The position numbers were made by a program, and so were the translations under genes. A stretch of DNA of 64,000 bases from Palsa-870 sp035937155 (GTDB taxonomy: Bacteria > Chloroflexota > Dormibacteria > Dormibacterales > Dormibacteraceae). The notes under the pieces are model-generated. The model did not search any database, was not told the origin of the DNA, and saw only the letters and a program-made list of their open reading frames with translations. The DNA lies in the NCBI GenBank assembly GCA_035937155.1, contig DASYVJ010000065.1, positions 62,001-126,000 on the forward strand. Reading direction: 5' to 3'. Positions 48,862 to 56,556 of this stretch are shown in pieces; position 1 is the stretch's first letter; every line of letters begins with the position of its first letter.

Positions 48862-50033
48862 GCAAGACGGTGCACCCGGGGGCGAGTCGCCTTGCGAAAA
48901 TCCCGCCGTACCTATTCGCAGAGATCGATCGCAAGGTCCAGGAGAAGAAGAGGGCGGGCGTCGACGTGATCTCGCTCGGCATCGGCGATCCCGACCTGCC
49001 GACTCCGCAGCGGATCGTCAACGTGCTGCAGGAAGCCGCCGCCGATCCCACCAACCACCGCTACGCGTCGTACTTCGGCCTGGCGGAGCTGCGCCAGGCC
49101 ATCGTAGGCTGGTACGGCGCGCGGTCGGGCGTGATACTCGACCCAGACACCGAAGTTCTTCCTACGCTCGGTTCCAAAGATGGCATCGCCCATGTGCCGC
49201 TGGCGCTGGTCGACCCGGGCGACATCGTGCTCGCTCCGAACCCCGGCTACACGGTCTACATGACCGGGGCGTTGATGGCGGGCGGCGATCCCTACATCAT
49301 GCCGCTCACTGCAGCGAATCACTGGCTGCCCGACCTCGACGCGATCCCTGAAGACGTTGCGGAACGCGCGAGGCTCATGTGGCTGAACTACCCGAACAAC
49401 CCGACCGCGGCCGTGGCCGACCGCGAGTTTCTGGAGCGCTCGGTTGCGTTCTGCCAGCGACACGACATCATCCTTTGCCACGACGCGCCTTACTCGGAGA
49501 TCGCCTTCGACGGCTACCGCCCGCTCACGCTGTTCGAGATCCCGGGTGCGAAGGAAATCGGCCTCGAATTCCACTCCCTTTCCAAGACGTTCAACATGAC
49601 CGGATGGCGCATCGGCTGGGTCTGCGGCCGCGCGGATCTCGTCGGTCTCATCGGCCAGCTGAAAACGAACATCGACTCCGGCATCTTTCAGGCAGTCCAG
49701 TGGGCGGCGATCGAAGCGCTGAATGGGGGAGAGCAGGACACGCGCGAGGCATGCGACGTGTATGCCAGGCGCCACAAGCTGGTCGCCGACACGCTCAACG
49801 ACCTGGGCTGGAACATCAAGCCTCCGCGCGCCACCTTCTATGTGTGGGCGCCGGTGCCTGCCGGGTATGACTCGATCGGATTTGCGAGTCACGTGCTCGA
49901 TGAGGTGGGCGTCAACATCACGCCGGGGGTTGGTTTCGGCGCGCACGGAGAGGGCTACTTCAGGCTGTCGGTCACGGCCCCGGATGCTCGCCTGGAAGAG
50001 GCGATGACAAGGATGAGGAAGCTCAAGCTCTGA
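48858..50033 (+). CDS. dapL: LL-diaminopimelate aminotransferase
   Basis: PLP enzyme that converts tetrahydrodipicolinate to LL-diaminopimelate in one step, bypassing the acylated intermediates. The 391 residues match the DapL family closely: RLAKIPPYLFAEIDRKVQEK, ISLGIGDPDLPTPQRIV, LPTLGSKDGIAHVPLAL, LNYPNNPTAAVADREF, and the PLP-Lys in FHSLSKTFNMTGWRIGWV. With asd, dapA and dapB it completes most of the route. ATGA overlap with miaA; its TGA is overlapped by the probable hflX CTG. Confidence 0.9.
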   Translation: MSKTVHPGASRLAKIPPYLFAEIDRKVQEKKRAGVDVISLGIGDPDLPTPQRIVNVLQEAAADPTNHRYASYFGLAELRQAIVGWYGARSGVILDPDTEVLPTLGSKDGIAHVPLALVDPGDIVLAPNPGYTVYMTGALMAGGDPYIMPLTAANHWLPDLDAIPEDVAERARLMWLNYPNNPTAAVADREFLERSVAFCQRHDIILCHDAPYSEIAFDGYRPLTLFEIPGAKEIGLEFHSLSKTFNMTGWRIGWVCGRADLVGLIGQLKTNIDSGIFQAVQWAAIEALNGGEQDTREACDVYARRHKLVADTLNDLGWNIKPPRATFYVWAPVPAGYDSIGFASHVLDEVGVNITPGVGFGAHGEGYFRLSVTAPDARLEEAMTRMRKLKL

Positions 50034-51334
50034 TTACGACCAGGACGCCGCGTGAGCGGGCGTATCTCATCGGCGTTTTGCTCCCAGGGACAACCGAGGA
50101 ACTGGTGCGCGAGCAGATGATGGAGCTGGCCGATCTCGCACGGACCGCGGGTGCTGAGGTCGTGGGCTCGGACGTGCAGCGCCGAAGCCAGGTTGACGCC
50201 AGGCACTTTATCGGCATGGGCAAGGTCGAAGAGCTGCGCGAGATGAAGCTGGAGGGCGGCTTCGACGTAATCATGTGCAACGAGGACCTCAGTCCTCGGC
50301 AGCAGCGGAACCTCGAGCTCGAGCTGAAGACACGAGTGCTCGATCGCACCGAGGTGATTCTCGAGATTTTCGCCCAGCATGCGCGCACGCACGAGGGGCG
50401 CCTCCAGGTCGAGTCGGCACGCCTGCATCACCTGCTACCGCGCCTCATCGGCGCGTACGCCTACGACCGACAGGTCGGTGGACGCCGTGGCGGTGTGGGC
50501 GCCCGCGGTGGGTTCGGCGAGCAGCAGATCGAGGTCGAGCGGCGGCGGATCCGCAAGCGAATGCGAGACCTCGAGCGCCAGATCGAGCAGGTACGGACCC
50601 AGCGCGGCCAGCAGCGCACCGGCCGGCGTCGCGCAGCCCTGGAGACTGCCGCGATCGTCGGATATACGAACGCAGGCAAGTCGACGCTGCTGAACACGCT
50701 GACGGGCGCCGGCGTCCGCGCCGAGCAGCGGCTGTTTGCCACGCTTGATCCAACAACGCGAAAGGTCGAGCTGCCGGCCGGTCGTGAGCTGCTGCTCACC
50801 GACACCGTCGGCTTTATTCAGAAGCTGCCGACCGACCTCGTGGCCGCCTTCCGGGCAACGCTCGAAGAGGTGACCGAGGCCGACCTGATCGTCCAGGTGC
50901 TCGATGCCAGCTCACCGGCCGTAGAGGAGCAGGCGGCGACGGTGGAACAGATCCTGGGGGAGCTTGGCGCCGCCGGCAAACCGCGGGTGGTGGCGCTCAA
51001 CAAGGTTGATCTCCTGGGACCGGCCTCCCGCCGGCGGGCGATCGGCACGCTGTCGAGCCGCTACCCAGGCGCGGTGCCGATCTCAGCGATCAACGGCAGC
51101 GGGTTCCCCGAGCTCCTGGGCGCCATGGACCAGGCCAGTCGCGGCGACATCGTCGACCTCGAAATCCTCGTGCCCTATGGAAGCGAGAGGGTGCTCGCCG
51201 CCCTACGCAAGGTCGGTGGGGTCGAGCGCACCGAATACGTCGAAGGCGGAACCAAAGCCTGGTGCTGGGTGCCCCGCCACGAGGCGCGCCGCTTCGAGCC
51301 TTTTGTTTCTGCTGCTCCTAACGGAACATCCTGA
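50030..51334 (+). CDS. hflX: GTPase HflX, probable CTG start
   Basis: Ribosome-associated GTPase that rescues or splits stalled ribosomes. It shows the N-terminal HflX domain (LLPGTTEELVREQMMELADL, QVDARHFIGMGKVEEL, DLSPRQQRNLELEL), then G1 GYTNAGKSTLLNTL near residue 215, G3 DTVGFIQKLPTDLVAAFRAT and G4 NKVDLL. The TTG at 50078 would remove the first beta strand (RERAYLIGVLLP). A CTG at 50030 overlaps the dapL TGA as CTGA and lies 9 bases after GAGGAA, so it is the better start (434 residues). The C-terminus overlaps lexA tail-to-tail by 17 bases. Confidence 0.93.
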   Translation: MITTRTPRERAYLIGVLLPGTTEELVREQMMELADLARTAGAEVVGSDVQRRSQVDARHFIGMGKVEELREMKLEGGFDVIMCNEDLSPRQQRNLELELKTRVLDRTEVILEIFAQHARTHEGRLQVESARLHHLLPRLIGAYAYDRQVGGRRGGVGARGGFGEQQIEVERRRIRKRMRDLERQIEQVRTQRGQQRTGRRRAALETAAIVGYTNAGKSTLLNTLTGAGVRAEQRLFATLDPTTRKVELPAGRELLLTDTVGFIQKLPTDLVAAFRATLEEVTEADLIVQVLDASSPAVEEQAATVEQILGELGAAGKPRVVALNKVDLLGPASRRRAIGTLSSRYPGAVPISAINGSGFPELLGAMDQASRGDIVDLEILVPYGSERVLAALRKVGGVERTEYVEGGTKAWCWVPRHEARRFEPFVSAAPNGTS

Positions 51335-51932
51335 TCACACCGCGGACGACTCCGACCAGGCTCACGTTGGTGGTCACGATCGGCTCGTAGGCCGGGTTCT
51401 CCGCAATCAGCTTGACGTGGCCGTTGCCGCGCTCGAAGCGCTTGACTGTCGCGTCGCCGTCGACCAGGGCAACCACGATCGTGCCGTTGGACGCTTCCTG
51501 CTGAGGCTTCACCAGGACGAGGTCGCCGTCCACGATGCAGGCGTTGATCATGCTGTCGCCGCGGACGCGAAGGAGGAAAAACCCTTCCTGTGCGAGCTCG
51601 GGCGAAAGCAAGAGGTGGTCCTCGATGTTCTGCTCGGCGAGAATCGGGGCGCCGGCCGCGACATTGCCGACGATGGGGACCGATATGGCGTTGCGTCGCT
51701 GCGTGTCTGCGGCTACGTCCTGGACCAGCTGTACAGTGCGTGACTTGCTCGGGTCGCGCTTGATCAGGCCGCGGCGCTCCAGCTGGTTGAGGTGGTTGTG
51801 GACTGTGGAGCTCGAGCTGAGGCCGACCGCCTCGCCGATCTCACGCACGCTCGGCGGGTAGCTGCGGACCCGCGTGACGTATCTGATGTAGTCGAGGATC
51901 TTGTTCTGGCGTTCCGTGAGTTGTTCGCTCAA
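51318..51932 (-). CDS. lexA: SOS repressor LexA
   Basis: Transcriptional repressor of the SOS regulon. The 204 residues have an N-terminal winged helix (SVREIGEAVGLSSSSTVHNH), the Ala-Gly cleavage site in GNVAAGAPILAEQN near residue 92 and the Ser/Lys protease dyad in VRGDSMINA and DGDATVKRF. TTG start. Its promoter and the LexA boxes lie in the 127-base divergent region shared with the LysM gene. Confidence 0.96.
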   Translation of the reverse strand: MSEQLTERQNKILDYIRYVTRVRSYPPSVREIGEAVGLSSSSTVHNHLNQLERRGLIKRDPSKSRTVQLVQDVAADTQRRNAISVPIVGNVAAGAPILAEQNIEDHLLLSPELAQEGFFLLRVRGDSMINACIVDGDLVLVKPQQEASNGTIVVALVDGDATVKRFERGNGHVKLIAENPAYEPIVTTNVSLVGVVRGVIRMFR

Positions 51933-51971
51933 ATTCGTTCTTCTCCAGCGCGTGGTGGGGACTTTAGCGGC

Positions 51972-52011
51972 ATGCTAGCAAACTTGCCCGCTCAGTGCAA
52001 ACCTTTGTTCG
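51972..52011 (-). promoter_or_regulatory. lexA promoter and weak LexA box
   Basis: On the minus strand TTGCAC (52000-51995) and TAGCAT (51977-51972) are 17 bases apart. A near-match LexA box (CAAACCTTTGTTCG on the plus strand, 51998-52011) overlaps the -35, which fits autorepression by LexA. Confidence 0.65.
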
Positions 52012-52017
52012 GTAGCA

Positions 52018-52046
52018 TTGACAATCGAACGCCCGTTCGCTACTGT
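52018..52046 (+). promoter_or_regulatory. LysM gene promoter with embedded LexA box
   Basis: TTGACA (52018-52023) and TACTGT (52041-52046) are 17 bases apart and the spacer contains CGAACGCCCGTTCG (52026-52039), a perfect GAAC-N4-GTTC box. A second, weaker match (CGAACAGATGTACG, 52052-52065) overlaps the start codon. Confidence 0.85.
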
Positions 52047-52059
52047 CTCTCTCGAACAG

Positions 52060-52365
52060 ATGTACGCCACAGGCTACAGGACCCATCCGCTGCGCTCCGC
52101 CCGCCGTATCCGGCCGGCCGGCCGCCTGGTCGCGGTCGGGCTGCTGGCCCTGTCGGTCAGCCTGGGGCTGGCTGTGGTGGCGCACGGCGGCACGGCGGCG
52201 GTGGATTCGACCGTCGTGGTACAGCCAGGTGACACGCTGTGGTCGATCGCGGCCCAGAAGTACCCTTCAGATGACGTACGAGCCCGTGTGGATGACATCG
52301 AGCGCGCCAACGGCCTGACGAGCCCGGTGATCGAGGCGGGGGAGATCCTGCACCTGCCGGCCTGA
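52060..52365 (+). CDS. LysM protein divergent from lexA (YneA/ChiZ-like)
   Basis: A 101-residue protein with a basic N-terminus, one TM (LVAVGLLALSVSLGLAVVAH, about residues 24-43) and an extracytoplasmic LysM domain (VVQPGDTLWSIAAQKYPSDD to the end). Size, topology, divergence from lexA and a perfect LexA box in the promoter match the SOS-induced cell-division inhibitors YneA (Bacillus) and the LysM protein next to lexA in mycobacteria. I infer that it delays division after DNA damage by acting at the septal wall. The ATG at 52060 is only about 7 bases after the expected transcription start, so the mRNA is almost leaderless. Confidence 0.8.
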   Translation: MYATGYRTHPLRSARRIRPAGRLVAVGLLALSVSLGLAVVAHGGTAAVDSTVVVQPGDTLWSIAAQKYPSDDVRARVDDIERANGLTSPVIEAGEILHLPA

Positions 52366-52383
52366 CCAGCTAGCCTCGGAGCC

Positions 52384-52611
52384 GTGGAGATCGTCCTTGT
52401 CACCCGGAAGGGCTGTCATCTCTGCGACCAGGCCCTGGCCATGCTTCACGAGCTCGGCGTCGAGCCCGAGCTCCAGGATGTCGACGCCGACGATCGCCTG
52501 CACGATCTGTACGACTTCAGGGTTCCGGTGGTCCTCCTGGACGGACGGGTCATCGGGGAAGGCAGGATTCGGCAGGACGAGCTCCGGCGGGCGCTAGACC
52601 TCGCCCTCTGA
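52384..52611 (+). CDS. Glutaredoxin-like (DUF836) protein
   Basis: A 75-residue thioredoxin-fold protein: EIVLVTRKGCHLCDQALAML with a CxxC active site, then DLYDFRVPVVLLDGRVIGEG with the cis-Pro. It is presumably a small thiol oxidoreductase; the substrate is unknown. The GTG start lies 18 bases after the LysM stop, so it could be cotranscribed with it under SOS control. Its last bases overlap the convergent short gene at 52594. Confidence 0.75.
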   Translation: MEIVLVTRKGCHLCDQALAMLHELGVEPELQDVDADDRLHDLYDFRVPVVLLDGRVIGEGRIRQDELRRALDLAL

Positions 52612-52785
52612 GACCGTGATCAGGCACTCGGGGTCGCCGCGCAGCATGCAGCGCTCCTCAGATATCGTGACCTCGACTCGGTAGTGGGCAGCCGCGCCGC
52701 GCACGATGCGGATCGTGGCCAGGCCGCCGTCGCCCAGCTGCCTGGCGGCGTACTTTTCGAATTCGTCGAAGATGATTCCATACAT
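52594..52785 (-). CDS. Short protein with an HNOB-like start and a V4R-like end, possibly a remnant
   Basis: A 63-residue ORF. Its first residues (MYGIIFDEFEKYAARQLG) resemble the start of heme-NO-binding (HNOB) domains, and its end (CMLRGDPECLITV) resembles the Cys-containing end of 4-vinyl-reductase-type domains; the large middle of either domain is missing. It may be a deletion remnant or an unrelated small protein. The frame extends upstream to 52848, but the ATG at 52785 matches the HNOB-like start. Low confidence in function. Confidence 0.35.
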   Translation of the reverse strand: MYGIIFDEFEKYAARQLGDGGLATIRIVRGAAAHYRVEVTISEERCMLRGDPECLITVSEGEV

Positions 52786-52874
52786 CGCGCCTAGTCCTGA
52801 CCGGCCTCCATGATCACGCCCCCTGCGCTCGAACTTGATCCCAGGCACCCGCGAACTGGCTGGCGCCCTTAAAA

Positions 52875-52901
52875 CACCCGGCTCAAGGCCTCTAGCCGGG
52901 T
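52875..52901 (-). terminator. Terminator after the LAGLIDADG gene
   Basis: Read on the minus strand, ACCCGGCT and AGCCGGGT form an 8-bp stem (52901-52894 with 52883-52876) followed by GTTTTAAG. It would end the minus-strand transcript from the SOS promoter at 53875-53903. A second stem CGCCTCAG/CTGAGGCG (about 52929-52984) lies between it and the stop codon. Confidence 0.55.
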
Positions 52902-52968
52902 CGGGGAGAGCTGACTAGTCGGTCGGCCGCCTCAGTTAATGCTCCTGATAATCACGGTTCTAGACAGC

Positions 52969-53481
52969 TTAAGCTGAGGCGAGGCGGTCCCGGTGGATCT
53001 GACGCGGTGAATGCATCGCCTTGGCAACGAACGGGTCGGAGCCTCGGTGATTCAACTTTCGTTGAATCCAGTAGTGCTTTTCCTGTTCGTCTAACCATGG
53101 CTTTGGCAGCGGCGCTCGACCGAGGGTCCGGCGACCACGTTGCAAGAGGTCCGCCATGACCAATGCATTGTCACACTGCGGACCTTTGATTCGAAGCCAA
53201 GGCCGTATGCCGCTTAGGAAGGTTTTGGCTGACAGGCCGGTGCATCTCCAGTTCCAGCTAGGCCGCGCTCGCCCGGGTTTTGACCCGAACGTGACGACCC
53301 AACCGCCCCAGAGGCTGTGCATCCAATCAAGGACCTCGCGATCGCAGTTGGCTACGACAACGGCAACGCCATATTGGTAACGGTCGCTCTTAGTCGTGAA
53401 CGACCTGGTGATCGCTATGCAGCCTTCGCCGTCAACGAACGCGGCGGCGTAGACCCAGTCAGTGACGAGGGGATCGGCCAT
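52969..53481 (-). CDS. LAGLIDADG homing endonuclease-like protein
   Basis: A 170-residue protein with one LAGLIDADG-type motif (WVYAAAFVDGEGCIAITR near residue 10) and a second partial helix further on, plus a basic C-terminus (YWIQRKLNHRGSDPF). Such proteins are usually DNA endonucleases encoded in introns or inteins, or free-standing. No intron or intein surrounds this one. It begins 15 bases after the stop of the SOS-controlled gene at 53497 and shares its transcript, with a terminator downstream. Whether it still cuts DNA cannot be told. Confidence 0.75.
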   Translation of the reverse strand: MADPLVTDWVYAAAFVDGEGCIAITRSFTTKSDRYQYGVAVVVANCDREVLDWMHSLWGGWVVTFGSKPGRARPSWNWRCTGLSAKTFLSGIRPWLRIKGPQCDNALVMADLLQRGRRTLGRAPLPKPWLDEQEKHYWIQRKLNHRGSDPFVAKAMHSPRQIHRDRLASA

Positions 53482-53496
53482 ACCGAAGAGCCAGCG

Positions 53497-53862
53497 TTAG
53501 GCGGAGCGCTGCAGGGCCGGCTCGCTGTCCAGGCCGCGCATGAAGATCTCCAGCGGCAGAGCCGCTTCCTCGAAGTCCTGGCGCAGCAGCTCGAGATCGG
53601 CGCCCGCCTGCTGGACGCCCGCGATCGCCAGGTCGATCGTGCGCAGGGCGTCGCGGACGTAGCGCTCCAACGACTTGGGAAGCGGAGGGGCTACGTTCTC
53701 GCGCCGCCAGGCCTCCCGAACCTGGCTGGCAAGCTCCAGGAGCCGGGCCACCGTCGAGCCGGCCATCAGGCGCTCGTGGGGATCCGATACGAGCCGATTC
53801 ACCGCCTCGTCGAAGGAGCGGATCAACCGCCGCAGCCGGACCTGGGTGCTGAGAGTACGCAT
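53497..53862 (-). CDS. SOS-controlled helical protein of unknown function
   Basis: A 121-residue, almost entirely helical, charged protein (MRTLSTQVRLRRLIRSFDEA at the start; heptad-like Leu/Ile spacing to about residue 100) with no signal peptide and no motif I recognise. The ATG at 53862 is preferred to the longer frame because it lies 12 bases after the -10 of a well-formed promoter whose 17-bp spacer contains a perfect LexA box; the leader would be about five bases. It heads a two-gene unit with the LAGLIDADG protein. It is therefore a predicted new SOS regulon member; a role in DNA damage response is inference from regulation only. Confidence 0.7.
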   Translation of the reverse strand: MRTLSTQVRLRRLIRSFDEAVNRLVSDPHERLMAGSTVARLLELASQVREAWRRENVAPPLPKSLERYVRDALRTIDLAIAGVQQAGADLELLRQDFEEAALPLEIFMRGLDSEPALQRSA

Positions 53863-53874
53863 GTTCGCAATCAC

Positions 53875-53903
53875 AGCATAGCGAACAGGTGTTCGGATTG
53901 CAA
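53875..53903 (-). promoter_or_regulatory. SOS promoter of the 53497-53862 gene
   Basis: On the minus strand TTGCAA (53903-53898), then TC, the perfect LexA box CGAACACCTGTTCG (53895-53882), C, then TATGCT (53880-53875). The spacer is 17 bases and the box position relative to -35 and -10 is identical to the LysM gene promoter. Confidence 0.85.
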
Positions 53904-53958
53904 CTGGTTTAGCGTCCTGGCTTGTTAACGCCAGACGGCTCGGGGGCACCCGCTTCCT

Positions 53959-54582
53959 TTAAGTAGCCTGGCGAGGAGCCCGGCCGACGATCAGGTTGAA
54001 GACGCCGACCGCGAAACGCTCGACCGATATAACCTCCACTCCCGCACGGCGGACCGTGCCTTCGGTGCGCCTGTTGAAGTGGTCCTCCGTGAGCGCGACC
54101 AGGATCGGGCTGACCAGTTCCTGTAGGAGCGCGATCGGCAGTAGGTGGCTGCGCACATGCTCCAGGAAGACCATCGGGGCTCCCGGCCGGGCGACACGCA
54201 CAGCCTCGCGCACCGCTCGCTCCGGATCGCCGATCGTGCACAGGCACAGGTTGAACGCGACCGAGTCAAAGCTCTGGTTGAGAAACGCCAGACGCTCGGC
54301 GTCCATCTCGGCCAGCTGAACCGGCTTGTTCAAGCTCGCCGCTTCCCGGCGAGCGAATCGCAGCATCCCCAGGCTCGCGTCGATCCCGACCACCTCGACA
54401 GAAGGTGGGTAGTGGGGCAGGCTCAACCCAGTCCCGAACCCGATGTCCAGCAGCCGCCCGGTCACGATCTCCCCCACCTTCCGGCGCCGCTCCGCCAGCA
54501 ACCGCTCCGTAAACGTGGAGCCATGGTGATACGCCGCCGGATTGCGATCGAATATCCGGCGCACGCGGCTCAACTGCGACAC
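53959..54582 (-). CDS. Class I SAM-dependent methyltransferase
   Basis: A 207-residue UbiE-like methyltransferase: the SAM-binding loop GRLLDIGFGTGLSLPHYP near residue 45, VVGIDASLGMLRFAR (motif II), NLCLCTIGDPERAVREAVRV (motif IV) and RPGAPMVFLEHVRS. The C-terminal part resembles small phospholipid or quinone methyltransferases; the substrate is unknown. GTG at 54582 or TTG at 54573 may be the start; GGAG is well placed for the TTG. The divergent MntP-like gene starts only 10 bases away. Confidence 0.75.
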   Translation of the reverse strand: MSQLSRVRRIFDRNPAAYHHGSTFTERLLAERRRKVGEIVTGRLLDIGFGTGLSLPHYPPSVEVVGIDASLGMLRFARREAASLNKPVQLAEMDAERLAFLNQSFDSVAFNLCLCTIGDPERAVREAVRVARPGAPMVFLEHVRSHLLPIALLQELVSPILVALTEDHFNRRTEGTVRRAGVEVISVERFAVGVFNLIVGRAPRQAT

Positions 54583-54592
54583 TCCGCCTAGC

Positions 54593-55162
54593 GTGCGCCA
54601 ACTCCTGATCGCGGCGGGTCTGCTGCTGCCCCTCGCCCTGGACACGTTCGCCCTGGCAGCAGCCCTCGGCATGGCAGGCCTCGAGCGGCGCGATCGGCTT
54701 CGCGTCACCCTTGTCTTCACAGCGTTCGAAGCCGGCATGCCGATCGTCGGGATGCTGATCGGTCGCGCGGCCGGCAGCTTCCTCGGCCAATGGGCCGGCT
54801 ACGGAGGCATTGCCTTCCTGTTCCTCGCCGGGGCGCTCCTCTTGAGACCGGGCAAGGACGAGAGCGATGAGACCCGACGGCTGAAGCTCCTCTCGCATGC
54901 TCGCGGACTCGCGATCCTCGACCTCGGCCTCAGCATCAGCGTCGACGAGCTGACGATCGGGTTGAGTGCGGGGCTGCTGGGCCTGTCGATTCTCCTGACG
55001 GTGCTCTGGATCGGTGTCCAGGCGTTCGTCGCGACGCAGGTCGGACTCAGGCTGGGCAGCCGGCTGAGCGAAGAGTTTCGCGAGCGTGCGGAGTGGCTCG
55101 CCGGGGTGGCGTTGATCCTCGTCGCGGTTGTTTTACTGGGGCTCAGACTCGCGGGGCTTTGA
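54593..55162 (+). CDS. MntP-like manganese efflux family membrane protein
   Basis: A 189-residue protein with six hydrophobic segments. It shows the MntP-type acidic positions: ALDTFALAAALGMAG in TM1 and SISVDELTIGLSAGLLG in TM4, and the two-fold repeat of the family. MntP exports Mn2+. GTG start; upstream open frame is shared with the opposite gene and is not conserved. The 3' end overlaps the reverse transcriptase gene by 30 bases tail-to-tail. Other DUF204-like transporters are the alternative. Confidence 0.7.
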   Translation: MRQLLIAAGLLLPLALDTFALAAALGMAGLERRDRLRVTLVFTAFEAGMPIVGMLIGRAAGSFLGQWAGYGGIAFLFLAGALLLRPGKDESDETRRLKLLSHARGLAILDLGLSISVDELTIGLSAGLLGLSILLTVLWIGVQAFVATQVGLRLGSRLSEEFRERAEWLAGVALILVAVVLLGLRLAGL

Positions 55163-56395
55163 CGAGGTGCACCTCTCGAGCATGGCCTCGTACTCTGCCG
55201 CGCCGCGGCGGTAGGCGTGGTACGCGCTGACCAACGGGACGTAACCCACCTCCACGAGGCTGTCATACGAAACCTCTTTGAAGTTGCGCCGGCTGTGGAC
55301 ACCCGTGACCGCGAAACGCAGCTGGTCCTGGATCAACCCATCCATCCGGCGGAGCGTCGCATCGCTGTTCAGAAGCGGGAAGAACCAGCTCGCCCAGGTG
55401 AAATCGGCGGGCCGGCCCCCGACGCCGAACAGGCGGCGATTGAGCCTGCGTACGGCGTGCTGCGCGGGATCGCGGCGACGTCGAGCGCGCCTGGCGATGC
55501 GCCGAACACGGCGGCGCAGCTTCCCGACCGTGTTGGTGGCCAGGTCGAGTGCTCCTCGCTCGTATCTCAAGCCGAGGAACTCCCACGGCATGCCGGGAGG
55601 GCTGAGTTTCGTTTTCCGCGCATTGAGCTCCAGGCCGAGATCCGCCAGGCGCCGCTCGATGTCATCGCGATATCGCGTGACGTCCGGTTCGGTCCCGAAA
55701 ACAACCATGTCATCCGCGTAGCGCACAAATGGAATCTGCACCTCCTCGAAAGCTGTGTCGAGTGGGCGTAGGTACAGGTTGGAAAGTAGTGGCGCGATCG
55801 GCGTGCCGGCCATCACACCTTTATGAGAGTCATCGATCTGCTCGTCCCCACTGATCACCCGTTGATCGCGCAGCGTCTTTGCCAGCAGCTGGAGGAGCGG
55901 CTCATCGTCCGTGATCGTCGAAGGTAGCGACGCAAGCAGCCGCTCGACAGGGATGCTGTTGAAGTAGTCGCTCACATCGAGGTGCAGGCAGTGAAGCTTG
56001 TGCAGTCCACGAATCTTGCGAATTTCTCTGTAGGCAGTGCGCGGTCCCCGGCCGGGCTGAAACGAATGGCAGACACGCGACTGGTCCCGCGCGGTGGTTG
56101 ATTGCAAGACCCTGTTGAGAGCCTTGAGCAAGAGCTCGTCGGCAAGAGCGAACGTGAAGACGACCTTCTTGCGGCCGTCAGCTTTGTTCAGCAGCCGGCG
56201 GATTGGAGGTCCAAGTGACAGCCGGCCGGCCACGTACCCATCGACCATCCTCCCCATCTCGCCACCGGCCAGTAGAGTGCGATAGGCGGCAAGCTTGCGG
56301 CGACCCCAGCGACCGTAGCCGTCGCTTTGAGTCAGCAGGTAGTCCCAAAACTCCGGTGAGCGCAGCCTGTCGGTGGTCGGCGATTCAGTGAGCAA
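55133..56395 (-). CDS. Reverse transcriptase, non-intron type, class unassigned
   Basis: A 420-residue RT. Visible RT blocks: CHSFQPGRGPRTAYREI (block 2), LHLDVSDYFNSIPVERL (block 3, first Asp), GVMAGTPIAPLLSNLYLRPL (block 4, unusual MAGTP in place of PQGxP), FVRYADDMVVFG (block 5, YADD), LGLELNARKTKL (block 6) and WEFLGLRYERG (block 7), followed by an Arg-rich thumb-like region. No maturase X domain, HNH or group II intron RNA is present, so it is not a standard intron ORF; a defence-type (DRT/unknown-group) or retron-like RT is possible. The TTG start lacks a Shine-Dalgarno. A 57-codon frame (56558-56385) overlaps its start. The divergent gene at 56557 may belong with it. Confidence 0.85.
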   Translation of the reverse strand: MLTESPTTDRLRSPEFWDYLLTQSDGYGRWGRRKLAAYRTLLAGGEMGRMVDGYVAGRLSLGPPIRRLLNKADGRKKVVFTFALADELLLKALNRVLQSTTARDQSRVCHSFQPGRGPRTAYREIRKIRGLHKLHCLHLDVSDYFNSIPVERLLASLPSTITDDEPLLQLLAKTLRDQRVISGDEQIDDSHKGVMAGTPIAPLLSNLYLRPLDTAFEEVQIPFVRYADDMVVFGTEPDVTRYRDDIERRLADLGLELNARKTKLSPPGMPWEFLGLRYERGALDLATNTVGKLRRRVRRIARRARRRRDPAQHAVRRLNRRLFGVGGRPADFTWASWFFPLLNSDATLRRMDGLIQDQLRFAVTGVHSRRNFKEVSYDSLVEVGYVPLVSAYHAYRRGAAEYEAMLERCTSSKPRESEPQ

Positions 56396-56556
56396 GGGAG
56401 AGGTCTTTTTGAAAGACGGTGTAGCCGTCTACACGAACGTACATCGGGCGCCCGTCCTCACAGGTTGTCAATGCCCGCGGCTGGTCCGCATCAAGGACAC
56501 CCCTGAAGGGGTATCTCCCTTGCTCGGGGACTATTATCCGGGTCAGGGGAACAAGC

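Noticed and set aside
55133..56395. Group II intron
   Set aside because: No maturase or HNH domain and no domain V-like RNA hairpin is visible on either side of the RT gene.
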